A stretch of DNA of 64,000 nucleotides from Chrysoporthe austroafricana (Eukaryota > Ascomycota > Sordariomycetes > Diaporthales > Cryphonectriaceae), in the NCBI GenBank assembly GCA_001051155.2, contig JYIP02000002.1, forward strand, positions 3,541,583 to 3,605,582, read 5' to 3'. The notes under the pieces were generated by a model. It searched no databases and was not told the origin of the DNA. It was given only the letters and a program-made list of their open reading frames with translations. Below, in pieces: positions 1 through 10,487 of this stretch. Within the stretch, counting starts at the first letter, position 1. Each line of letters begins with the position of its first letter. A program made the position numbers and the translations under genes.

Positions 1-42
1 GAATCTCTTTATCTACCGTGATGGTGTGTGCCTGTCTTGTCT

Positions 43-43
43 A

Positions 44-98
<55 letters not shown>
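43..98. repeat. (TCTG)n tetranucleotide microsatellite
   Basis: About 13 near-perfect copies of TCTG/CTGT run from roughly base 43 to 98. No gene is read through it. Confidence 0.95.
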
Positions 99-101
<3 letters not shown>

Positions 102-110
102 ATGCTCCTC

Positions 111-138
111 GTGGTGGTGGTGGTGGTGGTGGTGGTGG
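111..138. repeat. (GTG)n trinucleotide tract
   Basis: Nine GTG units begin 13 bases after the TCTG array and grade into a degenerate G/T-rich stretch to about base 215. No credible coding sequence accompanies it. Confidence 0.9.
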
Positions 139-1154
139 AGGAGGGGGTGGAGGTGGTAGTGGTGGTGGCAGCGGCAGAGAGGCGGGTGGATTCCTACTGG
201 GTGGTGGTGTTATGTATGTACCATAGTACGTACCATAGCAGGAGGAGCGAGCTCTGCCCTGCCCTGCTGCTATTACCGCTTACAGCACCCGTACCAGTAC
301 CCCGGCTCGCCGTGCCTGGCCGCGCCCTGCTGGGTGCTCGGCGCTGTGGTGCTCTGGTAGCTGTTACCGACGCGGTGGAGAGCCTGGAGGGGTGATGATG
401 CCCAAGGACCCATCGCGGTGGGCCGGAGGGAAAAAAAGACGATGACAGGCGGCCCCTGTCCGCCGCCACCGGCCCCTGCTCCCTTCACCACTCACCACCC
501 GCAGATTTTCATCCCATCGATGAGAAGAGCACCACCACCACCACCACCCCTCCTCTTGCTCCTCCTCCTCCTCCTCCTCCTCTGGGCCCCTGCTATCCTG
601 GTCTGCCCCCCCTGCGTGGCCTGTCCTGCCCTGCCCTGCCCTGGCCTGCTCTGCCCTGTAGCCTTCCTACCAACCCCCACCCTGCCCTCGTCCCCTGGTC
701 GGTCCCGCCCTCGCCCTGGCCCTGCTGCGGCCACTCGACGGTGCGGTGCATGGCGCCGACCTTGGCGCAGGCCTCGTCTACGCCGGCCACTCGCGCCATG
801 TCCCATCCACACCTGCGTGCTCTGCTGCTGGGTAGGTAGGTCGGTACCTGTCCCACGACGCGGCCTCCTCCCTGGAGCGGGCGGGCTGCGGTCCCATCGT
901 GCGGCATCTGGGGGGGAGGAGGAGGAGGGGGAGAGGGCACGCACAGGCAGAGGAGAGGCTCGACGGGGTGTGGGTCGCGCTCGCATGGGTGCCGGGGGTC
1001 CGGGAGGAGAGGCGAGGGCGTACGAGGTGGGCGACTGATGGGTGGAGGGATGGATGGAGGGAATGGATGATGATGGAAGAGGGATGGATGATGATGATGG
1101 AGGGGTGGGTTAGCATCATGACGGGCCCCCGGGTTGGGTTGGGTTGGACGGGCA

Positions 1155-1262
1155 AGGGACTGGCACTGGCGCTGGCGCTGGCATGGCCGCTGGCATGGCA
1201 CTGGCACTGGCACTGGCACTGGCACTGACGCTGGCGCCGGCGCTGACCACTGGCACTGGCAC
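1155..1262. repeat. Degenerate TGGCAC/TGGCGC hexanucleotide array
   Basis: CTGGCACTGGCGCTGGCATGG-like units of 6 bp fill this stretch, with five perfect TGGCAC units near 1197-1226 and more diverged units on each side. It continues weakly as CACTGC/TACTGC units to about 1325. The period of six keeps reading frames open on both strands and so makes spurious open frames. Confidence 0.85.
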
Positions 1263-1641
1263 CCCGTAAGTACTCGCACTGGTACTGCTACTGCCACTGC
1301 TACTTACTGCCACTGCCGCTGCCACACACTCGGGCCATGGCCGTAGCAGCCATACGGCAGCTATGCGCCGTAGCCCATCCCATCATCCTGATCCATGCCA
1401 TCGCCTGCATGCACAAAACTGGGCGCCAATCTCTGCCTTTTTCTTCCTACTCTGCGTCTCTTCTCGTCTTCGAGGTTCCGCCCGCACTGGACATTTGTTC
1501 CTGTCAACCTTGCATTCAGCCCCTTTTCCAAGCCCGTTCCTGTCCTCCCCATACGGTGCCTGACCTGACCTGCCCTACCCCAAAATCCTCGACCTTTTTC
1601 CTGCCTGAACCTGCTCCTCCCGACCCCGAACCTCTGTCTGC

Positions 1642-1702
1642 CTTGCAACTCTGGGACATCGTCACCCTCACCGTCGAGAACCCCGACAGCCAGCCCACTC
1701 GC

Positions 1703-1785
<83 letters not shown>

Positions 1786-1850
1786 NCTTGCAACTCTGGG
1801 ACACCGTCACCCTCACCGTCCAGAACCCCGCCAGCCAGCCCACTCGCAAC
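1642..1850. repeat. 64-bp duplication flanking a poly-C run and an N
   Basis: Copy one (1642-1705) and copy two (1787-1850) are 64 bases each and differ at only a few positions. Between them lies an uninterrupted run of about 80 C (1706-1785) followed by an N at 1786. Copy two is again followed by a ten-base C run. This looks like a collapsed or mis-joined C-tract in the assembly rather than a natural 80-base homopolymer. Confidence 0.85.
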
Positions 1851-2111
1851 CCCCCCCCCCGCCCTCCGCCCCGCCCGACCTGCGTGCGCTGTCTGCACAT
1901 TCCCGCCTGCCGCCGACACCGCTGGGCGACGCGACACATTAACTTGTCTCCTCGCCTCGCCGCTCCAGCGCCCGACGAGCCCAACCCGACCCTGGGGCAC
2001 GGACGCAAGAGACCGACCCAACCCGAGCGAGTGGCTGATAGCACGGACCAACAAAGACGTCAGTTAGGTTCGACTCGCTGGCCCCGTTCGACTGGGCCGC
2101 TGCCGGACCGG

Positions 2112-2230
2112 AACTGAACTGAACTGAACTCGACTTGGACTTGACTGGACTTGACTGCGCTGCACCGCACTGCACCGCACCGCACCGCACCGCGCTGCAC
2201 ATCCCGCACCGCTGCGCTGCGCTGCGCTGG
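2112..2230. repeat. Degenerate 5-bp tandem array (GAACT/TGACT/GCACC/GCTGC)
   Basis: The block opens with four GAACT units, passes through CGACT/TGGACT/TGACT, then GCACC and GCACT units, and closes with GCTGC units. Nearly every unit keeps the pattern of a purine-rich start with C at position four. It is one diverged pentanucleotide satellite rather than separate repeats. Confidence 0.7.
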
Positions 2231-3457
2231 ATCTGGACCCAACCTGCTGCGACCGACCGGCCCTGCTTGTCGAATCCACTCCGCCCGACTCACTGGCAAC
2301 CGGCGAGGGTACTTCTGTGACTAACCGGCAAGAAAGTCGGGCACAAAGACCGCAGACGCGCCCCGTCGCACGCCACGCCCGCCCCGTCACCCCTCCTCGC
2401 CATACCAGATAAAGACGGCACAATCACAACAACGCGGGAAACGACCTGGAATTCCGGAGCGGGCGCGCAGGACACACAGCTCCACCCCACGCACCGACGC
2501 CCGCACCCACGCACGCCCGTCCTCGAGCGCCGAGCAAGAGACAAGGCGCAGGACGTGCAGACGTAGACGCACCCCCCCCCCCACCACCACCCGGCGCTGC
2601 TCTCTCCCACTGCATGACCCCGTGCCCGAGGTGACGACATCACCAGTCCTCACCTCGACATCCCATAGCCCGGCTGCCCGACCGAAAGAGAGAGAAAACA
2701 TCTCGTCTCCTCAGCGCCATACCCGCCCGCAGACCCAGCGCGCCTGGTGGTCGAGCAGACGAGAACTCGAACCCCGGCTCACACGCACCTGCACCTGCTG
2801 CGAAGCGACGCTTCTGCCACCGCCTGTCGCCTGCGAGGATCCCAGCACGCCCACCTGCCGCTCGCATCCGCACCCGCAGCTGGCGGTCTTGTGTGGCGTT
2901 ACCGTTGCACCGGCTCGCTCTGGGCTTCCCCACGGCAGGTGTACCTATCTCAACAACAGAAACAGACCGGGGTTGAACGCCAGCCCTTGGCCCTGTCTGC
3001 CTGGTTCCGCTGGCCAGTTGGCATTCAACGTTTTGAGGGAGGGGGAAGACGCGAGAGAGAGAGAGAGAAAAAGAGGAGAGAGGGCCGAGGGAGAAGAAAG
3101 AGGGGCGACGAGGCCTAGCCCGCGCGACCGGCACTTGTTCACGTCTTAGCCAGGAGGAAGAGGAGGAGGTCCCTCGCACGAGGAAAGAGCTGCTGCAGCA
3201 AAGATGAAGGTTCGTCCTCCGCCCGCCCTGCCGCCCCCAGCACTGCACTATGCGATAACGCCCGCTCCCTTTGTCTTCCCACCTCGCGCTCCTTCGCTGC
3301 CAGCTCTGCGTGCTGCTGCCCCGGGGCTGGCGATGCATCCGCGCCTCTTCCCGCCTCTCCTGCCAGCCCGTCACGCGACAGCCACCAACCCCCCCGACCC
3401 CCAGCCCCCAAACCCCCCACAAATTCTATCTTGTGCTCGCACGACCGCGCAGTCAAC
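2231..3457. other. Intergenic leader upstream of bem1
   Basis: No gene is recognised. The stretch holds a C10 tract (about 2572-2582), a (GA)n run at about 3053-3068, and CT-rich sequence before the bem1 start that is usual for fungal promoters. Open frames here have low-complexity Pro/Arg/Ser composition and match no known family. Confidence 0.6.
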
Positions 3458-5632
3458 ATGCCGCTACACGTGTCGAGAGGCAGGCAGGCTGACCCCATAC
3501 GCGTTCTGAAGGCTCTACGGAGATCGATCAAGGGGGAGAAGGATGGCAAGCCTCACGTTTCTATCGCGCCCAAGTCCGCCATTGCCATAGTCCCTCCAAA
3601 GAAGGTACGTCATCCTGCAATTTGCTCCTGATACCCACAGGTCAGGTGGTCATCTCCGTCCTCTCGTCCCAAGTCCCGCATGCTGGCCTCTGCGCTGCGC
3701 ATTGGCGACGAGAAAGCGAGGGTACCGGGCCCCGGCGAGGCACCCGAGTCCATCGGTCCCCACCAAAAGAACCCCGCCCTGGCCCTCTCGCCCTCGGCCC
3801 AGACCCATGCGCGGTGCAATCCAGGCCTTGCAACCCCGACGGCTACTGACATGCGAGACACACGTCCACAGGTGATTCGGGCCCTCTACGACTACGAGGC
3901 CCGGTCGAGTCAGGAGCTCAGCTTCTCCCGCGGCGACTTCTTCCACGTCATTGGCCGCGAAAACGACAGCGACTGGTACGAGGCATGCAATCCCGCCCTG
4001 CCTGACGCCCGAGGCCTCGTGCCCGTCTCCTATTTCAAAGCCCTCGGCCGCACAGAGCGCGACAGCACCAACTCCGACTCGAGCCGCCCATCGCCCGGCG
4101 CCACCAACAACCCCGACCACGACTCGGGCTACGCAGAGACCTCCGCGTCGAGCGTCACGGCCACCCCCTCCGCCGCGCCCAGCCAGCGCATCTCCAAGAT
4201 GTCGGTCAAGAACGGCGCCATGGTGTACGGGATCGTCATGTACGACTTCCAGGCCGAGAGGGCCGACGAGCTCGAGGCGAAGGCGGGCGAGGCGATCATC
4301 GTCATCGCACAGTCGAATCCCGAGTGGTTCGTGGCGAAGCCAATAGGGAGGTTGGGCGGCCCGGGGCTGATCCCGGTTTCCTTTATCGAAATCCGCGACA
4401 TGGCGTCGAACACGCCGGTGGCAGACCCGGGGGGCGCCATAAAGAGGGCCGGGATACCGAGGGTCGAAGAGTGGAAGAAGATGGCCGCGGACTACAAGAA
4501 CAGCAGCATCACCCTCGGCAAGTTCGACAGCGGGGCACCGCAGTCGCAGCAGAGCGTCGAGCAGGGCATGGAGCGCATGAGCCTCCAGGGGAACAGCCGG
4601 GCGAGCCAAGGGAATGGACAGCCGAACAGCGTGAGTTCCGACCCCGCTCCCAAGATCCCCTCTTGTGCGCATGGCAGCGCGGAGCTAACGAGCCGGCAGC
4701 AGCAGGCTGGTCTCAACTCACAACGAAACACACAGAGCCAGCAGCAGTTCGCGAGTCCACAGGCCGGCGCGCCCGCCTCGCCGCTGTACGCCCCTCTCTC
4801 TGCACGGATACCGCGATACTGCTTCGCGGAAGACAAGTACTGGTTTGTCATCGAGGCCGCGCTGGAGGACGGGCGGCATTGGGAGCTCTCGCGATACTAC
4901 GAAGACTTTTACGACTTCCAGATTGCGCTCCTGACCGAGTTCCCCGCCGAGGCTGGGAACACTGGCACACAGAAGCGAACGCTGCCATACATGCCCGGTC
5001 CTGTTAACTACGTGACGGATGCGATCACGGAGGGGCGGCTGCACAACCTGGATGCCTACGTCAAGAACCTGCTGAACCAACCACCGTACATCGCGCGGTG
5101 CAACCTGGTGAAGCAGTTCTTCGCGCCGAGGGAAGGGGACTACGAAATCGAACCGAATGGGGCTGGAGAGGAATACCGGCTGTCTGGAGGCTCCCAGCAG
5201 TCTTCCCAGGACACGCCACCGGACGGCATGTCCCAGCAGACGTCGAAAAACAGCCTGAACGGGAACGGGTATGCGGGACTGTCGGCAGCGCCTGCCCCGC
5301 GCGGGCCCAACGGCATGCCGCGCCAGAACTCGTCCATCTCGCAGCCGTCGCAGACCTCGCTGTCTCCTGGGCTGAACCAGCAGGCGGCGGCGATGAAGAT
5401 CAAGCTGAACTTCAACGGGGACCTGATCGCCATCCGCGTGCCGACCGACATCCAGTTCCGGGATCTGTACGAGAAGATCCGCGACAGGCTCAAGATCCCC
5501 GCGGGCGACTCGGTGGATATCTCCTACAAGGACGAGAGGACTGGGGACAAGCTGCCCATGATCAGCAACAACGACCTCGACACGGCCCTCGAGCGCAACG
5601 AGAAGCTGCTGCTGTACGTGGAGCCAGTCTGA
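3458..5632 (+). CDS. bem1: Bem1/Scd2-type polarity scaffold (SH3-SH3-PX-PB1)
   Basis: This is the scaffold that links Cdc42, its exchange factor Cdc24 and PAK kinases at growth sites; that role is known from yeast Bem1. The exons read 3458-3604, 3872-4630 and 4700-5632 (612 aa). The first join gives PPKK-VIRALYDYEA, placing the N-terminal peptide directly before SH3-1. Domains in order are SH3-1 (about 50-107), SH3-2 (about 163-222, MVYGIVMYDFQAERADELE), a PX domain (about 335-450, IPRYCFAEDKYWFV, LPYMPGP) and a C-terminal PB1 domain (about 532-611, ISYKDERTGDKLP) that in homologues binds Cdc24. The 267-nt and 69-nt introns are both multiples of three. The second has GTGAGT, GCTAAC and CAG signals but no stop, so it could be misread as coding. 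The first contains an in-frame TGA. The ATG at 3458 is the best start seen (GTCAACATGC context). Confidence 0.93.
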
Positions 5633-5980
5633 GCGACCTCGTTGTCCAAGTCCTTTTTGCCCTGTTGGATACCCCCATACTATTGTTACTGCATTGGCAA
5701 TTTTTTTCGTTCTGCATTCACCAAAGGCGCGTTCCGTGTGTCGACTCTTATACCCCCTCTCAACAAAAAGCATACCCCGAGGCTGCCCACGCCTTCTCTC
5801 TCGCACATCTTTGTTCTGCGGCCCCCAGTCCCGCGTGGCTGGGAGAGCAGCGTCGTCCTGATGCACACCCCACTCTCACTCCAGACAACGCCGGACTTGG
5901 GGAGTTTGGAGTTGTCCTGGGGCTTGGGCTTCTCCACACCCCACCGCCGTCATACAAAAAAATGCCACGCCGCAGGGAAG

Positions 5981-6088
<108 letters not shown>

Positions 6089-7478
6089 CTTATGATGATG
6101 GGAAATGTCTATACGGGGGGCCTTTCTTTCTGGTGGAAAGGTCATGGCGTCCGCGGTTCTTTTTTATTTTTTTATTTTCTTTTTGCTTTCATCATCTTCT
6201 TGATGGATATCTAGGGAGGTTTCTCGGCTTTCTGTCTTTATCATTACCCACCCACTTTCAATTCTTGAAATCGCCGGGGGAGGGGAAAAGAAACATTCGC
6301 GAGTGTGAGATTGGAGAGTTGAGTTGGTATACCTGGTGGCTAGGATAAGAAGTGAAGTGAAGGATTGATTGATGCCTGTGTTTTTTTGTTTTTGTTTTTG
6401 TTTTTTTTTTGTTTTTTGAAGGAGAGAGCTGCTCCGTGTAGGACAACCAACCAAACCTGTGCCTGTACCATTCCCCTGGGGGCTGTAGGTCCAGGGGGTG
6501 GGGGGTGCTAGTATCTAAGCTGTGGAAGTCCTCGTTTGGAAGCAAGGCTTTTGCATTGATGACGCGAGATGGGAATTTGAAAAGGTTCTGAAAACAAAAG
6601 TGTCGTCGACCTGTGAATGTGCTCGTGCTGTTTCTCACCATTTTGTGATCTGATGTCGAGCTGAGCAGGGGGGTTCTGATTCTTGTCCCATGAGCTGCTC
6701 CTGTGGAGCTTCTTCCCCTCCCTCTGGCTGGTGCTGGCATTATGATCACTCTACTGTGTTCAACAAGACGCCGGCCTTGTATCTGACAACACTTCTATAC
6801 ACTGGCTTGACTTGCCCCGGTAGATCATAAAATCCTCTAGCCACTCCCCCCCCCCCCAACAATATACATAAGGGGGGAAAGAAATGTCAATGTATGTATA
6901 TTCAACCCACCTTCACAGCGTTCATCAACCATTTAGACATACACTTTATATGCACTCACTTCATGATCCTTACCAGGTTTCCTCCGCAGCTAGCGCCGCA
7001 GGCCCTGTCACCGCCGGTTCTGGATGCCGCGGAGAGTGAAAGGCCGGTGAGTTACTGTGCGTGTACGTGGCTGGCTGGCTTCCGGAGCCATCCGCGCCGA
7101 GAAGAGGGCAGAGGGCTAGCTAGATGTTTGCCGCCGGGCCCAGAGCGAGACGACGGGCGAATGTGGCTGGTGACCACCCACCCTCCCTGGCAACCATCAC
7201 AATCCCCCTCCTTGTCTCTGGTGTACTTGTAGGCGGGCTAGCAGCCGCCCAACCCCCGAGGTCGGCCCCGTCAACTGTAGAGAGGATAGAGGAGTTCCAA
7301 TGGGTGAGAGTGGTAGGCATCGTGTTCTGGAGCACTAGGTACCTGCGGACCGGCAGCTGAAGGGCAGGGCTCGTCCCCGCGCGTTCAGCACGCGAGAGCG
7401 AGACACGCAGGAGACGGGGTTTCCTTCTCAGGACGTCGTGTCTCATTAATTATAAAGATCCGTAAGAGGTGCCTCATC

Positions 7479-7515
7479 TATCTCCCTCTCCCTCTCCCTC
7501 TCCCTCTCCCTCTCG
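7479..7515. repeat. (TCTCCC)n hexanucleotide tract
   Basis: Six CTCCCT units lie about 350 bases downstream of the stop of the minus-strand Abp1-like gene. It is a simple polypyrimidine repeat. Confidence 0.9.
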
Positions 7516-7861
7516 AAATATCGACGATTTGGGTCACCCGGAGGGGACTTCCGTGAATGGAAGGGGAAAAAAACAAAGAAAGGCGGGAAAAGAATCGCCA
7601 CAGGCCGTCATCGGTGTGTGCCTCCCAGCGCTTTGCCCTCCCTCGCCATGCCAGATGTCCCGGATTACAACTTTCCTTTTTTTCCCTGCCTGCCCCTCGA
7701 CCCTATCGAACGCCCGCCCAGATTCTTGCACAAAGAAAAAGCAAGCCTGCCTCGTCAGCGCTAGCATCCCGACGTCCAGACTAGTAGTAATAACACACCA
7801 CCCGAAAACTCCCAGACCGTGAAAGACCCGGCGCGCATGGGTGGGTGGGTGGTGGTGTTTC

Positions 7862-9235
7862 TCACACCACCACGTGCGTGGACAGGTGCTCGATCGCCTC
7901 CTTGATCGTCCGCAGCATCCGGTGGTTGATGCAGAACGGGCAGCGCTGGGGCCGGTCCGTGCTGGAGACGGGCCCGTTGGCCGGGATCGGCGTCAGGGTC
8001 AGGTCGTCGGCGCCGCCGGGCACGGGCGTGAACCGCCCCTGCTGCTGCTGCGACTGCGGCGTCGGGGGCGGCTGCTGCGGTTGCTGCGGTTGCTGTTGCT
8101 GTTGCTGCTGGTGCTGCTGCGGCGGCTGCTGCTGCTGGTGCTGCTGGTGCTGGTGCTGCGACGATTGGCCCGAGACGCTACCGCTAGCGCTGGGCGTCTG
8201 GACCGCGCCGGCGACGCCGTTCCTGACGGGCGTGGCCAGCGCGGCCCCCGCGGCCTGCTGCGCGTACGAGAGGCCCAGGGGCCCCAGCGGCGGCAGGCCC
8301 CTCTCGACCCTGTCGCGGGCGTCGCGCTCCACGGCGGCCTGGGCCTCGGCGTCCGCCTCCTCCTGCTGCAGGGCCTGCAGGGCGTTCTGCAGCATGATCT
8401 CGGGGTCCTCCTCGGCGTAGGTGGTGGTGGTGGTGGTGTCGCCGCCGCCGCCCGTGCCGCCGCCGCCATCGGGCACGTGGTGGGGGTCGGCGCGCAAGAG
8501 CATGAGGCCCTGGCCGGCGCCCGGGGCGTTCACGGTCCGGCGGACGATCTCGTCGCGCACGCGGGCGCACGTGGTGAGGGAGGGCTCGACGCCGATCATG
8601 CGGTTGACGGCCTCCCGGATGGCGGTGGGGCTCGTGTCCGGGGTGATGGACACGAAGCGCGGGACGGTGTCGACCAGGTAGGGGAGGTCGTCCTGGGGCG
8701 GGGGCGCGGTGCCGTGCCTGCGCTGGCGGCGGATCAGCAGGCCGTAGCGCCGCTTGAAGCGGTGGATCCAGCCCGGGGAGAACTCGGGCGGCTGCTCGTC
8801 CTTGTAGCGGGGCAGCTGCTGGAAGATGTTCTTGGCCTTCTCGGCGAGCTCCTCGTTGGTGGGCTGGCGGCCGGCGTTGACCATGCTGTGGTGCCACATG
8901 AGCACGAGCTTCTCGACGTCGGGCCAGTTGCCGAAGCGCAGGCGGGACCCGGACAGCTGGGGGTCGCCGTCGAGGCGGACGTATTTGGGGGATAGCGAGT
9001 GCGACACGGTGGACTGGCTGATGGTCTGGCCGTACTGCATGGCGAACCACTCGATGCAGGCCTTGTGGGAGGGCCGGACGGTCTGCGAGTTGGCCCAGCG
9101 GCGGAGGGCGCGGCGCTGGTCGAGCGAGAGCGAGTGGCGCTCCCTGGGCGCGTCCTCGGCCACGGAGGGCGAGACGTCTGGGCTGACGCCCGGCGCGTCG
9201 TCTCCAGCCTTGGGGGCGACTGCCACGACGGACAT
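7862..9235 (-). CDS. Abp1/CENP-B-like double helix-turn-helix protein with C2H2 tail
   Basis: A single exon of 457 aa. The first helix-turn-helix follows a basic/Ser-rich start (about residues 35-80: LSLDQRRALRRWAN, ISQSTVSHSLSPKYV). The second, of CENP-B/Tc5 type, lies at about 100-175 (NWPDVEKLVLMWH, PTNEELAEKAKNIFQQ, GWIHRFKRRYGL). This pair is the DNA-binding half of CENP-B and fission-yeast Abp1, which descend from pogo-type transposases. No DDE nuclease region follows. Instead there is a conserved-looking middle segment (about 195-260), a Gln-rich tract near 380-420, and a final CPFC-x14-H-x3-H motif that could be a C2H2 finger. The first ATG is at 9235; the frame is open further upstream but has no ATG. 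The best guess is a domesticated chromatin or centromere-associated DNA-binding protein; target and function are unknown. Confidence 0.82.
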   Translation of the reverse strand: MSVVAVAPKAGDDAPGVSPDVSPSVAEDAPRERHSLSLDQRRALRRWANSQTVRPSHKACIEWFAMQYGQTISQSTVSHSLSPKYVRLDGDPQLSGSRLRFGNWPDVEKLVLMWHHSMVNAGRQPTNEELAEKAKNIFQQLPRYKDEQPPEFSPGWIHRFKRRYGLLIRRQRRHGTAPPPQDDLPYLVDTVPRFVSITPDTSPTAIREAVNRMIGVEPSLTTCARVRDEIVRRTVNAPGAGQGLMLLRADPHHVPDGGGGTGGGGDTTTTTTYAEEDPEIMLQNALQALQQEEADAEAQAAVERDARDRVERGLPPLGPLGLSYAQQAAGAALATPVRNGVAGAVQTPSASGSVSGQSSQHQHQQHQQQQPPQQHQQQQQQQPQQPQQPPPTPQSQQQQGRFTPVPGGADDLTLTPIPANGPVSSTDRPQRCPFCINHRMLRTIKEAIEHLSTHVVV

Positions 9236-10487
9236 GAGGTCGCGCGCGGGCGTGGGCGGTCGGGTCGAAGTCGAGTCGGGGGCCCAGTTTTTATCTGGGC
9301 CTCGAGGTCGGCGGGCTGCGGGATGCAATGGATGGATGCAATTCCACGGGAGTGGAGGTGAAGGATGATTGCTTAAAAGAGGTGGAAAGCCTGGCTAAGA
9401 CCACGTCGGGCGTCAGGCATGCGGGGTTAGCCTTCAAAAAGAAACGACCCGTCAGCTGGTCACGCGTATTACATAACACGGCTTGTGCCCCCTAATTGGG
9501 TAGCGTCCCGCCAGCCCTGATAACCTTCTAAAGGGGCAGATTGCCGTCTCTCCACTCTAACACGGCTCTTACGGCACCGCCTCTCGTATGACAATAATGA
9601 ATAAAAGAATAGTGAGTCACAAGATCATTGCACAAGATCATTCACTGTTCCTGTCTGTGAATCTTGACTGGTCGTCCTGTCGCTGCCTGCTTACTAGCCT
9701 TCCTCCGTCTGATTTAGCCTGCTGCACTCCGTCAACGTCCCGTTGCTGAGAACGCTCCGGTGGGCTGGGAGTGGGAGACTGGCAGCTAGTCCAGATGGCA
9801 GAGCTGACGATATGCTTATTCCATGGGGCTCAGGGAGCCTTCGATGTGTCTAACTACCAGACAACTATACACAATGTTCCCCAACGCCTGACTATCGATG
9901 CCCCTGGGTACTTCATAAGCATGAGATTTATCCCTTCCAGATTGCCAAACAGCAGATGGTATCTTCAACAACCAGACCAGCTACCCGGCAGCCTGCAAAG
10001 CTATACAAAACGCCCAGCCACGATGTGACACAAAAAGTGCCCAGACTAGGGATGCTCTGGAAACTCAAGCCGTCACCATAGGAAAAAGGTACACCTGACC
10101 ACCAAGGGCCAAGAGCAAAGAAAAACGCTGGTCCCTCCGAACGCCCCCGCGGAGAAGTTGATCGCAATAAAGGTTAGCTGGACATCGTTGTCAGAAGAAG
10201 GGGACGTGGTCTTTCTCGGCCGCTCGCTGAAGGCGTCTGCAGATTCACGTTGACGCTCGTACTCGTCGAAGCCGAGCGTGCGCAATTGGTCTCAGAAGTC
10301 GCTTCAGAAGAATGGAGGGCGTGATTTTCGACTGAAAATCGGTCATAGATAAGCAGGTGGCAAGGTTCGGGACGGGAAACGCCCAAGTCGTCGACGAGGC
10401 AGGAATGAAAATACGTATGCCATGCCGGATGATGAGGGCCAGTGGTATATGAAATGAAGAAATGAAGAAGGAGGAGGGGGTCAGGAA
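9236..10487. other. Intergenic region upstream of the Abp1-like gene
   Basis: The region holds the 5' flank of the Abp1-like gene and the 3' flank of the THP3-like gene, both on the minus strand. Composition is less GC-rich than the genes. No recognisable coding sequence or RNA gene was found. Confidence 0.6.

Noticed and set aside
18..395. Open frames through the TCTG/GTG repeats
   Set aside because: They encode only repetitive Ser-Val-Cys-Leu and poly-Val or poly-Gly and are products of simple repeats.
1337..1942. Open frame crossing the poly-C run
   Set aside because: It is a proline homopolymer through an N and a probable assembly join, with no homologous sequence on either side.
4324..5007. 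Alternative frames inside bem1 exons (also 5098-6348)
   Set aside because: They are GC-driven shadows of the true SH3/PX/PB1 frame; the last runs into the AAGC repeat.
8184..9050. Arg/Pro/His-rich frames antiparallel or shifted within the Abp1-like gene
   Set aside because: They lack domain content and overlap a frame with two recognisable helix-turn-helix modules.
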